From the NCBI RefSeq assembly GCF_003626975.1, contig NZ_CP032616.1, positions 186,001-250,000 on the forward strand: a DNA stretch of 64,000 nucleotides, written 5' to 3'. The stretch is from Pseudomonas sp. DY-1 (GTDB lineage Bacteria; Pseudomonadota; Gammaproteobacteria; Pseudomonadales; Pseudomonadaceae). Both the position numbers and the translations under genes were made by a program. Below, in pieces: positions 18,903 to 27,458 of the stretch (position 1 is the first letter of the stretch; each line of letters opens with the position of its first letter). The notes under the pieces were generated by a model. The model was given only the letters and a program-made list of their open reading frames with translations. It made no database searches and had not been told where the DNA came from.

Positions 18903-18951
18903 AGAACCTGTCCATGATCTGCCGCGCATCGCAAGAGCTTGAACAGGTTCT
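18903..18951. promoter_or_regulatory. Candidate regulator-binding inverted repeat in the divergent region
   Basis: AGAACCTGT at 18903 and its exact reverse complement ACAGGTTCT at 18943 lie between the polyamine-binding protein gene and the TetR gene. Each arm also sits in a GTTC/GAAC-type short palindrome. Probably the TetR-type operator, by position. Confidence 0.5.
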
Positions 18952-18984
18952 ACGACTCGCCGGACCACCAAAGGAGCTTTCGGC

Positions 18985-19635
18985 ATGACGACCCAGGATG
19001 TGCGCTACTCCCGCCTGGACCCCGAGTTGCGCAAGGCGCACTTGATCGAAGCGACCCTCATATGCCTGAAACGCCACGGTTTCCAAGGGGCCTCCATCCG
19101 CAAGATCTGCGCCGAGGCCGGTGTCTCGGTGGGGCTGATCAATCACCACTACGCGAGCAAGGACGAACTGGTCGCCGAGGCCTACCTGGCTGTCACGGGA
19201 CGGGTGATGAAGCTCCTGCGCGATGCCATCGACGATGCTCCGCCCAGTCCACGGCCGCGACTATCGGCGTTCTTCCAGGCGTCCTTCAGCGCAGAGCTGT
19301 TGGACCCCCAACTGCTGGAGGCGTGGCTGGCCTTCTGGGGAGCCGTGAAGACTGCCCAGGCCATCAATCAGGCTCACGATCAGTCCTATGGCGAGTACCG
19401 GGCCATTCTTGCCAAGGTGCTCACTGAACTGGCACTTGAGGAGGGCTGGCAGGGTTTCGACGCCGAGCTCGCCGCCATCAGTCTCAGTGCATTGCTCGAT
19501 GGGCTCTGGCTGGAGTCCGGGCTGAACCCGCACACCTTTACGCCGGCACAAGGCGCGCAGATCTGCGAAGCGTGGGTCGACGGTCTCCAGGCTGGCGGCA
19601 TGCAGCGCTTCCTGCGTCCCGTCGGCGGCTGTTGA
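18985..19635 (+). CDS. TetR/AcrR family regulator, BetI-like
   Basis: 216-residue DNA-binding regulator. The N-terminal TetR helix-turn-helix spans about 20-65 (ASIRKICAEAGVSVGLINHHYASKDEL). The C-terminal ligand domain resembles the BetI group (DPQLLEAWLAFWGAVKTA; LSALLDGLWLESGLNP). AAAGGAG lies 8-14 nt upstream of the ATG. Divergent placement beside the polyamine-binding protein gene and the inverted repeat between them suggest it controls that gene, and possibly its own. The ligand is unknown; BetI itself answers to choline, but sequence alone cannot carry that over. Confidence 0.85.
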   Translation: MTTQDVRYSRLDPELRKAHLIEATLICLKRHGFQGASIRKICAEAGVSVGLINHHYASKDELVAEAYLAVTGRVMKLLRDAIDDAPPSPRPRLSAFFQASFSAELLDPQLLEAWLAFWGAVKTAQAINQAHDQSYGEYRAILAKVLTELALEEGWQGFDAELAAISLSALLDGLWLESGLNPHTFTPAQGAQICEAWVDGLQAGGMQRFLRPVGGC

Positions 19636-19718
19636 TCGATCGTTCAGCGGGCGATAACCTCCAGCCACTCCAACAATAAGATCGCCCCGCCAAGCAGCGG
19701 CGGCAGAGGGCATTTGCA

Positions 19719-20432
19719 ATGGCTCCCAGTGTGCTGATCGTCGACGACGATCCGCTGATCCGTGAACTGCTCCAGTCCTACCTCGCCCAGGAGGGCTACC
19801 AGGTGCGTTGCGCCAGCACTGCCGAACAGGCAGAAGCCTCGCTGGCGGAAAGCCCGGTAGACCTGGTGATGCTCGACATCCGCCTACCCGGCAAGGACGG
19901 CCTGACCCTGACCCGCGAACTGCGTGTGCGTTCCGAGGTCGGCATCATCCTCATCACTGGCCGCAACGATGAAGTCGATCGTATCGTCGGCCTTGAATGC
20001 GGCGCCGACGACTACGTGGTCAAACCCCTGAATCCCCGTGAATTGGTGTCCCGCGCCAAGAACCTGGTGCGTCGGGTACGTCATGCCCAGCAACCGGCTG
20101 CGGTTCCCGGCAGTCCGCTTCGGCGTTTCGCCGACTGGATGCTGGACAACGACCGCCGCCGCCTGATCGATCAGGACGGCAGCGAGACCCTGCTAACTCA
20201 TGGCGAGTTCCAGTTGCTCAGCGTGTTCCTGCGCAATGCCGGGCACACCCTTAGCCGCGACCAATTGATGGACCAGATCCGCAACCGCGAATGGCTACCC
20301 AATGACCGCTCCATCGATGTGCTGGTCGGGCGGCTGCGCCGCAAGCTGCGCGACGATCCCGCTGAACCGCAGCTGATCATCACCATCCACGGCACGGGTT
20401 ATTTGTTCACCGCCACGGCCAGCGCTGCCTGA
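19719..20432 (+). CDS. aruR: OmpR/PhoB-type response regulator, AruR-like
   Basis: Response regulator of the aruRS system, which in P. aeruginosa is needed for the arginine transaminase pathway. The receiver domain (about 5-118) has DDD at 8-10, the phosphoacceptor Asp53 in LVMLDIRLPGKDG, and the conserved Lys in DDYVVKPLN. A winged-helix DNA-binding domain follows (about 140-232, LTHGEFQLLSVFLRNAGHTLSRDQL). The next two genes follow with a 4-nt gap and then an overlap, so signal capture, kinase and regulator are one transcript. The symbol rests on shared gene order with PA4983-PA4975. Confidence 0.82.
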   Translation: MAPSVLIVDDDPLIRELLQSYLAQEGYQVRCASTAEQAEASLAESPVDLVMLDIRLPGKDGLTLTRELRVRSEVGIILITGRNDEVDRIVGLECGADDYVVKPLNPRELVSRAKNLVRRVRHAQQPAAVPGSPLRRFADWMLDNDRRRLIDQDGSETLLTHGEFQLLSVFLRNAGHTLSRDQLMDQIRNREWLPNDRSIDVLVGRLRRKLRDDPAEPQLIITIHGTGYLFTATASAA

Positions 20433-20436
20433 ATCC

Positions 20437-21210
20437 ATGGCGCGTACCTGGCTGCTGGCGCTGTTCATGCTCTGCAATACCGTCCATGCCGCGCCTGCCG
20501 TGCGCTACTGCGACTATCCGGTCTATCCGCCGATTTCCTGGAGCGACGGCAAGCAGGTACGCGGCCTGGCGCCGAGAGTGGTCAAGGCAGTGTTTGCCAG
20601 ACTCGGCCTGGACGTGGAAATGGTGGTGCTGGGTAACTGGAAGCGCTGCCTGATGGATGCCGCGCAGGGACGTGTGGATGTGGTGCTGGCGTACCGGACG
20701 CCCGAGCGTATGGCCGAGCTGGCCTTTGCCGAAACCGCCGTGCTGCGCGAGGAGGTGGCGGTGTTCTACAACCGGCAGCGCCCGCTTGAGGTGAACAAGC
20801 TGGAAGACCTCACGCGCTATCGCGGAGGCCTGCTGTTTGGTGAAAGCTACGGCGAAGCGTTCGACCAGGCTGTTGCCCGCGCTGGCAATATCGAATGGGT
20901 GTCCGACAGCCAGCAGAACTTCGGCAAGCTGATTCGTGGCCGGATCGACTTCATTCCCCATGAGCGGCGCACCGGGTTGCTCTATATCGAGCACCTGCCA
21001 GGCGGCAGCGATATCCGGGCCCTGCCGCTGACCCTGGCGGTGGATCACCTGCGTCTGGCGGTGTCACGACATTCCCCATTGGCGGTGCGCATGGGGGAAA
21101 TCGACCGCGAGCTGCAGCACCTGGCCGATAGCGGTGAAATCGAGCGCTGGCTGGCGGAGAGCGAAGCCACCTACCGCGACATGATCGCCCAGCCGGAGTC
21201 GCGCCGATGA
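20437..21210 (+). CDS. Periplasmic solute-binding protein, family 3, linked to AruS
   Basis: 257-residue secreted protein with a signal peptide ([18 protein letters not shown]). It has the bacterial extracellular solute-binding protein family 3 fold: [32 protein letters not shown], then [21 protein letters not shown], and [13 protein letters not shown] in lobe 2. It sits 4 nt after the response regulator and its stop overlaps the kinase start (ATGA). The likely role is to present arginine or a related ligand to the kinase's periplasmic domain rather than to feed transport, because no ABC permease is nearby. That role is inferred from context. Confidence 0.8.
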   Translation: MARTWLLALFMLCNTVHAAPAVRYCDYPVYPPISWSDGKQVRGLAPRVVKAVFARLGLDVEMVVLGNWKRCLMDAAQGRVDVVLAYRTPERMAELAFAETAVLREEVAVFYNRQRPLEVNKLEDLTRYRGGLLFGESYGEAFDQAVARAGNIEWVSDSQQNFGKLIRGRIDFIPHERRTGLLYIEHLPGGSDIRALPLTLAVDHLRLAVSRHSPLAVRMGEIDRELQHLADSGEIERWLAESEATYRDMIAQPESRR

Positions 21211-23450
21211 CCGTGCCGAAACCCGCCAGCGGCCTGCTGCGACGGCTGCTGCTGTTCATCCTGTTGTTCAGCCTGTGCTTCACGCTGGTGGCCAGCGCAG
21301 TGCAACTGCACTTGGAATACCGCCGCGAGATGCGCGACATCGACGCGCGACTGGACCTGATCCGTGTCGGCTACTTGGCCAGCTTCGAGCGCAGCCTTTG
21401 GGATCTCAATCAGGAACAGCTCAAGATGCAGTTGCGCGGCCTGGCAGACTTTCCCGATATCGCCAGAGTTCGCCTGACGAGCGCTGATTTCGATTTGCAG
21501 GAAGGTGCCAGCGACCCCACCGGTCCGCTGCGACGCGAGCATTTTCCGCTTTCCTACCAGCCGCCCAGTGGCGAGCCACGCCAGTTGGGCGAACTGGAAG
21601 TCGCCATCGACCTCGGGGCTGTCTATCAGCGCCTTTATGCCACTGGCCTCACCAGCCTGCTGTGGATGGGAGTCTTCCTGTGTGGTCTCGCGATAACTCT
21701 GTCCTGGCTGTTCCATCGACTGGTCACCCGCCATCTGCAGGTCATGGCCGATTTCGCCCGGCGCATCGGCGCTGGTGACTGGCATGAGGCGTTGCACCTC
21801 GATCGCCGGGGTGGGCGCGGCGCCGATGAGATCGACACGGTCGCGCAGGCCCTCGACGACATGCGCCGCGCTTTTGTCGACGATATTCAGCGCCGCGAAG
21901 AGGATCGGGCCGCTTTGCAGGGCATGGTGGAACGGCGCACTGCCAGCCTGCAACGGGCCAAGGAAGATGCCGAGGCAGCCAACCTCGCCAAGTCGCGCTT
22001 CCTTGCCACCATGAGTCACGAAATCCGCACCCCCCTCAATGGCATCCTCGGCATGGCCGAGCTGCTGCGTGGCGCTACTCTGGACGAGCGCGACGGAAAG
22101 CGGCTGGACGCCCTGTACAAGGCGGCGGAAGGCTTGCTGGCAATTCTCAATGAGGTGCTCTATTTCGCCCGCCTGGAGGAAGGGGAGGGCAGGCCTGAGC
22201 GGGTCGACTTCTCCTTCCCGGAACTGCTCGACCAGGTGTTGACCCTGCTGGAGCCCAGGGCCGGTGCTAATGGCACCATCCTTCGTTCGCGCCTGGATCC
22301 GAGGGTCCAGGTGCGCTGCCACGGCGCTGAACAGTTCCTGCGCCAAGTGCTGAGCAATCTGTTGGCCAATGCGGTGAAGTTCACTACGGACGGGGAAATC
22401 CTGGTGGATGTGCGGCTGCTGGAGTCGAAGCCCGATGGGCAACGACTGCGCATCAGCATCACTGACGATGGCATTGGCATCGCGCCTGAGATGCAGGCGA
22501 AAATCTTCGAGCGCTTCACCCAGGCCAGCGAAGCTGTCGCCCAACGCTACGGAGGCACAGGCCTGGGGCTGGCCATCAGCAGGCGTCTGGTGGAGTTGAT
22601 GGGGGGCAGTATCGGTGTCGAGAGCGTGGAAGGTGAGGGAAGCTGTTTCTGGTTCGAGCTGACATTGCCAGTCGCACGAAATCAGAACAGCATCCCGGCT
22701 ATCACGGCACCGGGCCAGCCGCTGGATGTGCTTGTGGTCGAGGACGTCGCCCTCAACCGCGAAGTCGTGACCGGGCTACTGGAGCGTGATGGCCACAGCG
22801 TCACCTTGGCAGAGGACGCCGAGCCGGCCTTGCAGCTTTGCCGGCAGCGACGCTTCGACCTGATCCTGCTGGACCTTCACCTGCCGGGCATGGCCGGCAC
22901 CGAGCTATGCCGGCTGATCCGTGGCGACTTCGAGGGTGCCAACCGGGGCACCCGCATCCTCGCCTTTACCGCCAGCCTGCAGCCGGCCCTGGTGCGCAGC
23001 TGCCTGGACGCCGGCATGGATGGTGCGCTGGCCAAGCCGTTGAAGCTCGACGACCTGCGCCGTGCCCTGACCAGGCCAGGAACGGTGGCCGTAGAGGTGG
23101 AGAGTGACGAGCTGCTGGACCAGCAATTGCTGGACACCCATCGCGGCCTTCTCGGAGAGCAGAAGGTCCAGGGGCTGTTGGTCCTGCTGCGACGCATGCT
23201 CGACGAACAGCGTACCGGCTTGCTGGATGCTCTGGAGGCACAGGATTGCGCCGAAGTCGGGCACCTCGCCCATCGCCTCGCCGGCAGCAGTGAGTCCCTC
23301 GGGCTACGTGCATTGGCGAGCTGCTTGCGAGAGCTGGAAGACCTGGCGCAGGCCGGCGATGCGCTCGCCCTGCCTGCGCTGACACCGCGCCTGGAAGAGC
23401 TGCTGGCGCGCTCTGTCCAGATGCTGGACGAGCAATTGCAGCGCGCCTAG
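21207..23450 (+). CDS. aruS: Hybrid sensor histidine kinase with receiver and HPt domains, AruS-like
   Basis: 747-residue inner-membrane kinase. TM1 is at about 12-34, a short periplasmic domain at about 35-145 and TM2 at about 147-168, then HAMP and a coiled coil. The dimerisation domain carries phospho-accepting His271 ([10 protein letters not shown]). The ATPase domain has [17 protein letters not shown] and GTGLGLAI. A receiver follows with Asp556 ([11 protein letters not shown]), and a C-terminal HPt with His689 ([10 protein letters not shown]). All residues needed for a four-step phosphorelay to the response regulator are present. The ATGA overlap with the binding-protein gene implies coupled translation and equal amounts of the two. 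Confidence 0.85.
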   Translation: MTVPKPASGLLRRLLLFILLFSLCFTLVASAVQLHLEYRREMRDIDARLDLIRVGYLASFERSLWDLNQEQLKMQLRGLADFPDIARVRLTSADFDLQEGASDPTGPLRREHFPLSYQPPSGEPRQLGELEVAIDLGAVYQRLYATGLTSLLWMGVFLCGLAITLSWLFHRLVTRHLQVMADFARRIGAGDWHEALHLDRRGGRGADEIDTVAQALDDMRRAFVDDIQRREEDRAALQGMVERRTASLQRAKEDAEAANLAKSRFLATMSHEIRTPLNGILGMAELLRGATLDERDGKRLDALYKAAEGLLAILNEVLYFARLEEGEGRPERVDFSFPELLDQVLTLLEPRAGANGTILRSRLDPRVQVRCHGAEQFLRQVLSNLLANAVKFTTDGEILVDVRLLESKPDGQRLRISITDDGIGIAPEMQAKIFERFTQASEAVAQRYGGTGLGLAISRRLVELMGGSIGVESVEGEGSCFWFELTLPVARNQNSIPAITAPGQPLDVLVVEDVALNREVVTGLLERDGHSVTLAEDAEPALQLCRQRRFDLILLDLHLPGMAGTELCRLIRGDFEGANRGTRILAFTASLQPALVRSCLDAGMDGALAKPLKLDDLRRALTRPGTVAVEVESDELLDQQLLDTHRGLLGEQKVQGLLVLLRRMLDEQRTGLLDALEAQDCAEVGHLAHRLAGSSESLGLRALASCLRELEDLAQAGDALALPALTPRLEELLARSVQMLDEQLQRA

Positions 23451-23469
23451 TGAGCGTCGAACAAATTCC

Positions 23470-23517
23470 TTACGACTTTTTACAATTTCGATCCCCGCAT
23501 TCAACGGCGTCTTACAA
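23470..23517. repeat. TTACRA repeats, possible response-regulator site
   Basis: TTACGA at 23470, TTACAA at 23480 and TTACAA at 23512 lie upstream of the permease at 10- and 32-bp spacings, about one and three helical turns. OmpR-type regulators usually bind such direct repeats. Related GTTACG and GTTACA words occur upstream of the enoyl-CoA hydratase gene (25210-25285). Confidence 0.3.
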
Positions 23518-23540
23518 GTCCTTCCAATAATCGGTCCGAG

Positions 23541-23555
23541 CCGCGTCCAACGCGG
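23541..23555 (+). other. Short stem-loop in the permease leader
   Basis: CCGCG-TCCAA-CGCGG hairpin about 28 nt before the leader ORF. Too small to terminate alone; it could shape the leader mRNA. Confidence 0.35.
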
Positions 23556-23583
23556 TCCTCGTGGCCTATTGGAGACAAGAATA

Positions 23584-23640
23584 ATGACCAGCAAAGCCCG
23601 CCTCTCCCGTCGTACCTTCACCGAGGTGCGCCATGTCTGA
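23584..23640 (+). CDS. Candidate arginine-rich leader peptide overlapping the permease start
   Basis: An 18-codon ORF starts with ATG behind GGAGACAAGAATA and reads MTSKARLSRRTFTEVRHV. Four of its 18 codons are arginine, two of them adjacent (CGT CGT). Its stop TGA lies inside the permease start (ATGTCTGA), and the permease Shine-Dalgarno (GAGGTG) lies inside the leader. Ribosomes would have to translate it to reach or restart at the permease. That layout suits control by arginine-dependent stalling or plain translational coupling. It may also be a chance ORF. Confidence 0.4.
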   Translation: MTSKARLSRRTFTEVRHV

Positions 23641-25030
23641 AGAACGCATCCAGCTCACCCGCGCGCTGAAAAGCCGCCATATCTTCATGCTGTCCCTCGG
23701 TGGGGTGATCGGCACTGGCCTGTTCATGGGCTCGGGCATCACCATCCACCAGGGCGGCCCCGCAGGCGCGGTGCTGGCCTACCTGGTAGCCGGCCTGCTG
23801 ATGTACCTGGTGATGGTCTGCCTCGGTGAGCTCTCGGTACAGATGCCGGTATCCGGCTCTTTCCAGGCCCATGCCACCCGTTACATCGGTCCCGGTACCG
23901 GCTTCATGATCGGCTGGGTCTACTGGATGAGTTGGGCCACCACGGTTGGCCTGGAATTCACCGCAGCCGGCATGCTGATGACGCGCTGGTTCCCCGAAGT
24001 CCCCATCTGGTACTGGTCGGCACTGTTCGTGGTGGTGCTGTTCTCCCTGAATGCCCTGGCCACTCGCGCCTTTGGCGAGGCGGAGTACTGGTTCTCTGGA
24101 ATCAAGGTGGCGGCCATTCTCGGCTTCATCGTCGTCGGCCTCCTGGCAATCTTCGGCGGCCTGCCGCTAGCCAGTGGCGAACCGGCGCCGAAGTTCTCCA
24201 ACCTGATCGGTGACACCCTGTTCCCCAACGGCCTTTCTGCGGTGTTCGCCGTGATGATGGCGGTGGTTTATGCCTTCCAGGGGTGCGAGATCATGGGTGT
24301 GGCCGCCGGTGAGACGGATCAGCCGGAGAAAAGCATTCCGCGCGCTGTGCGCAACGTAGTGTTTCGCGTGCTGATCTTCTATGTGCTGGCCATCGTGGTG
24401 CTTTCGGCCATCGTTCCCTGGCAGGAGGCGGGCCTGATGGAAAGTCCGTTCGTCCAGGTGTTCGATATGGTCGGAATTCCGTTTGCAGCCGACCTGATGA
24501 ACTTCGTCATCCTCACCGCCATCCTCTCGGTGGGAAACTCAGGTCTCTATGCTTCAACCCGGATTCTCTGGGCCATGTCCAAAACCGAAATGGCGCCGCG
24601 TAGCCTGGCAACACTCAGCAAGCGCGGTGTACCGCTGCGTGCCCTCTGCATCACCTTGTGCTTCGCACTGCTGTCGCTGCTGACCAGCGTCGTAGCCGCC
24701 GACACCCTGTTCATGGTGCTGATGGCCGTCAGCGGCATGGCCGGCACCGTGACCTGGATCGTCATCGCTCTGGCGCAGTACCGTTTCCGCCGCGCGCACT
24801 ACAAGGCCGGCGGTACCGTTCAGGACCTGAAGTACGCAGCGCCCCTGTATCCCATCCTGCCTCTGGCCTGCATCCTGCTGTGCAGCTCGCTGTTCGTCTT
24901 CCTGGCAATGGACCCGACACAACGGCCGTCGCTTTACTGGGGCTTCGGCTTCGTCGGTATCTGCTACGCCGTCTACTACTTCCTGCAATTCAAGCGTCAG
25001 CGCCGGGCGATGGTTGCTCCTGCGGTGTAA
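23633..25030 (+). CDS. Amino-acid permease, APC superfamily (AAT type)
   Basis: 465-residue inner-membrane amino-acid:proton symporter with twelve predicted membrane segments. The family signature is at the N-terminus (RALKSRHIFMLSLGGVIGTGLFMGSG) and the conserved EAEYWFSGIKV block follows TM5. It resembles the LysP/RocE-like basic amino-acid permeases. The gene order (sensor kinase, permease, enoyl-CoA hydratase, acyl-CoA dehydrogenase and onward) is that of PA4982-PA4979, which supports uptake of arginine or a related basic amino acid. It overlaps an arginine-rich leader ORF by 8 nt. The exact substrate is not shown. Confidence 0.85.
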   Translation: MSEERIQLTRALKSRHIFMLSLGGVIGTGLFMGSGITIHQGGPAGAVLAYLVAGLLMYLVMVCLGELSVQMPVSGSFQAHATRYIGPGTGFMIGWVYWMSWATTVGLEFTAAGMLMTRWFPEVPIWYWSALFVVVLFSLNALATRAFGEAEYWFSGIKVAAILGFIVVGLLAIFGGLPLASGEPAPKFSNLIGDTLFPNGLSAVFAVMMAVVYAFQGCEIMGVAAGETDQPEKSIPRAVRNVVFRVLIFYVLAIVVLSAIVPWQEAGLMESPFVQVFDMVGIPFAADLMNFVILTAILSVGNSGLYASTRILWAMSKTEMAPRSLATLSKRGVPLRALCITLCFALLSLLTSVVAADTLFMVLMAVSGMAGTVTWIVIALAQYRFRRAHYKAGGTVQDLKYAAPLYPILPLACILLCSSLFVFLAMDPTQRPSLYWGFGFVGICYAVYYFLQFKRQRRAMVAPAV

Positions 25031-25374
25031 CGTCCTCGCGCGCTATTGGCGAATGACTTCGCGCCTACAGAAAGCGTGCAAATCTTCAACCTCACACGGA
25101 CTGCCCCCTCTCCCTCTGGGGGAGGGGGCCAATCCTCAGCTCGAGCTTCCTGCCCATTTTGAGGGAAAGGATTGTCGGTTTCGAGTTGTTCAAAGATGTA
25201 ACAACCGTCGCTCCCGTTACGTTTCTCTCCGGGCTAAATCAATTTAAAACAAACACTTAGGTGTATGGCTTCGACGTTACATACCCCATTTGGGCGGGAT
25301 TGCCGGCTTCCTGAACACTCGTTTAGGATCGTCCTGAATTCCTCACCACCAATCACAACAAGACGAGGGTTGCG
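25031..25374. other. Intergenic region upstream of the enoyl-CoA hydratase gene
   Basis: This 344-bp gap has no credible gene. It holds a GC-rich hairpin at 25103-25129 (GCCCCCTC / GAGGGGGC core) with no T run, resembling the dispersed CCCTCTCCC...GGGAGAGGG repeats common in Pseudomonas. An AT-rich patch lies at 25237-25258. GTAAC/GTTAC words around 25197-25285 could be response-regulator sites. A weak promoter-like pair lies just before the gene. Confidence 0.55.
25300..25329 (+). promoter_or_regulatory. Candidate promoter for the ech-acd-acs-aruI-aruH operon
   Basis: TTGCCG and TAGGAT are 18 bp apart and 45 nt from the start codon. The match is modest; an activator is likely to be needed. 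Confidence 0.3.
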
Positions 25375-26157
25375 ATGACCACCTTGCTCAGCCAGGTCGA
25401 AGCCGGTGTCGCCCGGATCACCCTGAACCGCCCCCAACAGCGCAATGCGCTGGACATTCCCACCCTGAACGCCCTGCTTGAACTGCTTGCTGCCCATGAA
25501 GTCGATCCGGCCGTGCGCGTTGTGATGCTGACCGGAGAAGGGCGCAGTTTCTGCGCTGGTGCCGATCTTGCCGAATGGGCCGACGCGGAAGCCCGCGGCG
25601 AGTTGGAAACCTATGGCTGGACCGAAACAGCCCACGCCCTGATGACCCGGCTGCATGGCCTGGCCAAACCTACCATCGCCGCCATCAATGGAACCGCCGT
25701 CGGCGCGGGGATGGACCTCGCGCTGTGCTGCGACCTTCGCGTTGCCGCCGCCTCGGCGCGCTTCAAGGCTGGCTACACCGGCATGGCCTATTCGCCGGAT
25801 GCGGGGGCCAGTTGGCACCTTCCGCGCCTGATTGGCGCCGAACAGGCCAAGCGCCTGCTGTTCCTCGATGAACTCTGGAGTGCCGACCGCGCGCTGTCGG
25901 CAGGGCTGGTAGGTGAAGTCTGCGCCGACGAGCAACTGCAGGCTGTCGCCGGTGAGCTGGCTGCGCGCCTGGCAGTTGGTCCCACCTTCGCCTTTGCCCA
26001 GGCCAAGGCGCTGATTCGTGATGGCGCCAGCCGTAGCCTCGCCCAGCAACTGGAAGCCGAACAGGCTGCCGGCTTGCTGTGTGGCCGCAGCGAAGACGCC
26101 GCCGAAGCGCTGCGCGCCGTGGCCGAGAAACGTTCCCCTCAATTCAAAGGCCGCTAA
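25375..26157 (+). CDS. Enoyl-CoA hydratase/isomerase family protein
   Basis: 260-residue crotonase-fold enzyme acting on CoA thioesters. The first oxyanion-hole segment is GRSFCAGADLAEWAD near residue 60, and the second is INGTAVGAGMDLALCCDLRVAAASARF near 105-125. Many hydratases have a Glu in the latter region. Here the segments YTGMAYSPDAGASWHLPRLIG suggest it could be a hydratase or another crotonase activity, so the reaction is left open. It is the first gene of a tight run with an acyl-CoA dehydrogenase (19-nt gap) and an acyl-CoA synthetase, matching PA4980-PA4978. Confidence 0.85.
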   Translation: MTTLLSQVEAGVARITLNRPQQRNALDIPTLNALLELLAAHEVDPAVRVVMLTGEGRSFCAGADLAEWADAEARGELETYGWTETAHALMTRLHGLAKPTIAAINGTAVGAGMDLALCCDLRVAAASARFKAGYTGMAYSPDAGASWHLPRLIGAEQAKRLLFLDELWSADRALSAGLVGEVCADEQLQAVAGELAARLAVGPTFAFAQAKALIRDGASRSLAQQLEAEQAAGLLCGRSEDAAEALRAVAEKRSPQFKGR

Positions 26158-26176
26158 GCGCGGGCAGGTGACTCCC

Positions 26177-27337
26177 ATGGATTTCAAACTGACCCAGGAA
26201 CAGGAAATGCTCGTCGAGGCGGTGAAGAGCTTCGTCGAGAAGGAACTGTTGCCGTATGAAGAGGAAGTGGACCGCGCCGACGCCGTCTCCCCGGAGCTGG
26301 CTGCGCAGATTCGCGGCAAGGCGCTGGCCGCCGGCTTCTATGCCTTCAACATGCCGGAAGAGGTAGGTGGAGGCGGACTCGACTACCTGTCCCAGGCTTT
26401 GGTCGAGCGCGAGCTGTCCAAGGTGTCCTGGGCGTTGCATGTGTTCGTCGCGCGGCCTTCGAAGATCCTCATGGCCTGCAAGGGCGAGCAGATCGAGCAG
26501 TACTTGCTGCCCTGCATCCAGGGAGAAAAGATCGACTGCTTCGCCCTGACCGAACCGGGTGCCGGGTCCGACGCCAACTCCATCAAGACCCGCGCAGTGC
26601 GCGATGGCGACGACTTCATCCTGAACGGTGCGAAGCACTTCATCAGTCACGCCGGTCATGCCGACTTCGCCATCGTTTTCGCCGTCACCGACACCTACGA
26701 GCGCAACGGCAAGAAGCGCAATGCCGTCACTGCCTTCCTGGTGGACAAGGGCACTCCCGGCATGACCGTGCGCCGTGGTCCCCGGTGTGTCAGCAACAAG
26801 GGCTATCACACCTACGAAATCTTCTTCGATGACTGCCGCGTGCCGGCCTCCAAGGTCCTTGGCGAAGTGGACAAGGGTTGGGAAGTGGCCAACGCCTGGC
26901 TCACCGCCGGCCGTGTAATGGTGGCGGCCAATTGTGTTGGCCAGGCCCAACGCGCCCTCGATCTGTCGTTGCAATGGGCCGCCGACCGCAAACAGTTCGG
27001 CCAGCCCATAGGTACTTACCAGGGCATCTCCTTCAAGCTCGCGGACATGGCCACGCAAATTCGCGCGGCCGAGCTGATGACCCTGCACACCGCGTGGAAA
27101 ATGGACCAGGGCAGCATGACTGACGGCGAGGCCGGCATGGCCAAGCTGTTCGCCAGCGAAGTGCTGGGCAAGGTGGCCGACGAGACCGTGCAGATCTTCG
27201 GCGGCATGGGCCTGATGGATGAAGGTCCGGTGGAACGCATCTGGCGCAACGCCCGGATCGAGCGAATCTGGGAAGGCACCTCGGAAATCCAGCGCCACAT
27301 CATTTCCCGCGAACTGCTGCGGCCGCTGCTGCGCTGA
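26177..27337 (+). CDS. Acyl-CoA dehydrogenase
   Basis: FAD-dependent alpha,beta-dehydrogenase of acyl-CoAs, 386 residues, full length for the family. Visible blocks are CFALTEPGAGSDANSI near residue 130 (FAD/substrate loop), the RKQFGQPIGTYQGISFKLADMA helix near 275, QIFGGMGLMDEGPVERIWRNARI, and the catalytic Glu near 366 in IWEGTSEIQRHI. I chose the ATG at 26177 (GCAGGTG upstream), since the longer frame from 26018 would overlap the hydratase gene out of phase. Electrons would pass to ETF. The short residues around the active site do not tell acyl length. Confidence 0.9.
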   Translation: MDFKLTQEQEMLVEAVKSFVEKELLPYEEEVDRADAVSPELAAQIRGKALAAGFYAFNMPEEVGGGGLDYLSQALVERELSKVSWALHVFVARPSKILMACKGEQIEQYLLPCIQGEKIDCFALTEPGAGSDANSIKTRAVRDGDDFILNGAKHFISHAGHADFAIVFAVTDTYERNGKKRNAVTAFLVDKGTPGMTVRRGPRCVSNKGYHTYEIFFDDCRVPASKVLGEVDKGWEVANAWLTAGRVMVAANCVGQAQRALDLSLQWAADRKQFGQPIGTYQGISFKLADMATQIRAAELMTLHTAWKMDQGSMTDGEAGMAKLFASEVLGKVADETVQIFGGMGLMDEGPVERIWRNARIERIWEGTSEIQRHIISRELLRPLLR

Positions 27338-27347
27338 CGCCTCAGCT

Positions 27348-27413
27348 CCCCGCTCCCTTCGGTGTCGATGAGCGATTGATCTCGAAGCGATCGCGCCGGG
27401 GTGCGGAGCGGGG
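27348..27413. repeat. Inverted repeat between the dehydrogenase and synthetase genes
   Basis: CCCCGCTCC at 27348 and GGAGCGGGG at 27405 are exact inverted arms around a 48-bp centre in a 121-bp gap. It resembles degenerate REP-type palindromes; no T run follows. Confidence 0.4.
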
Positions 27414-27458
27414 CAGGGGTTGAGGGAAATCCTGCCAAGTCCCAAGCCGAGAACTGAC

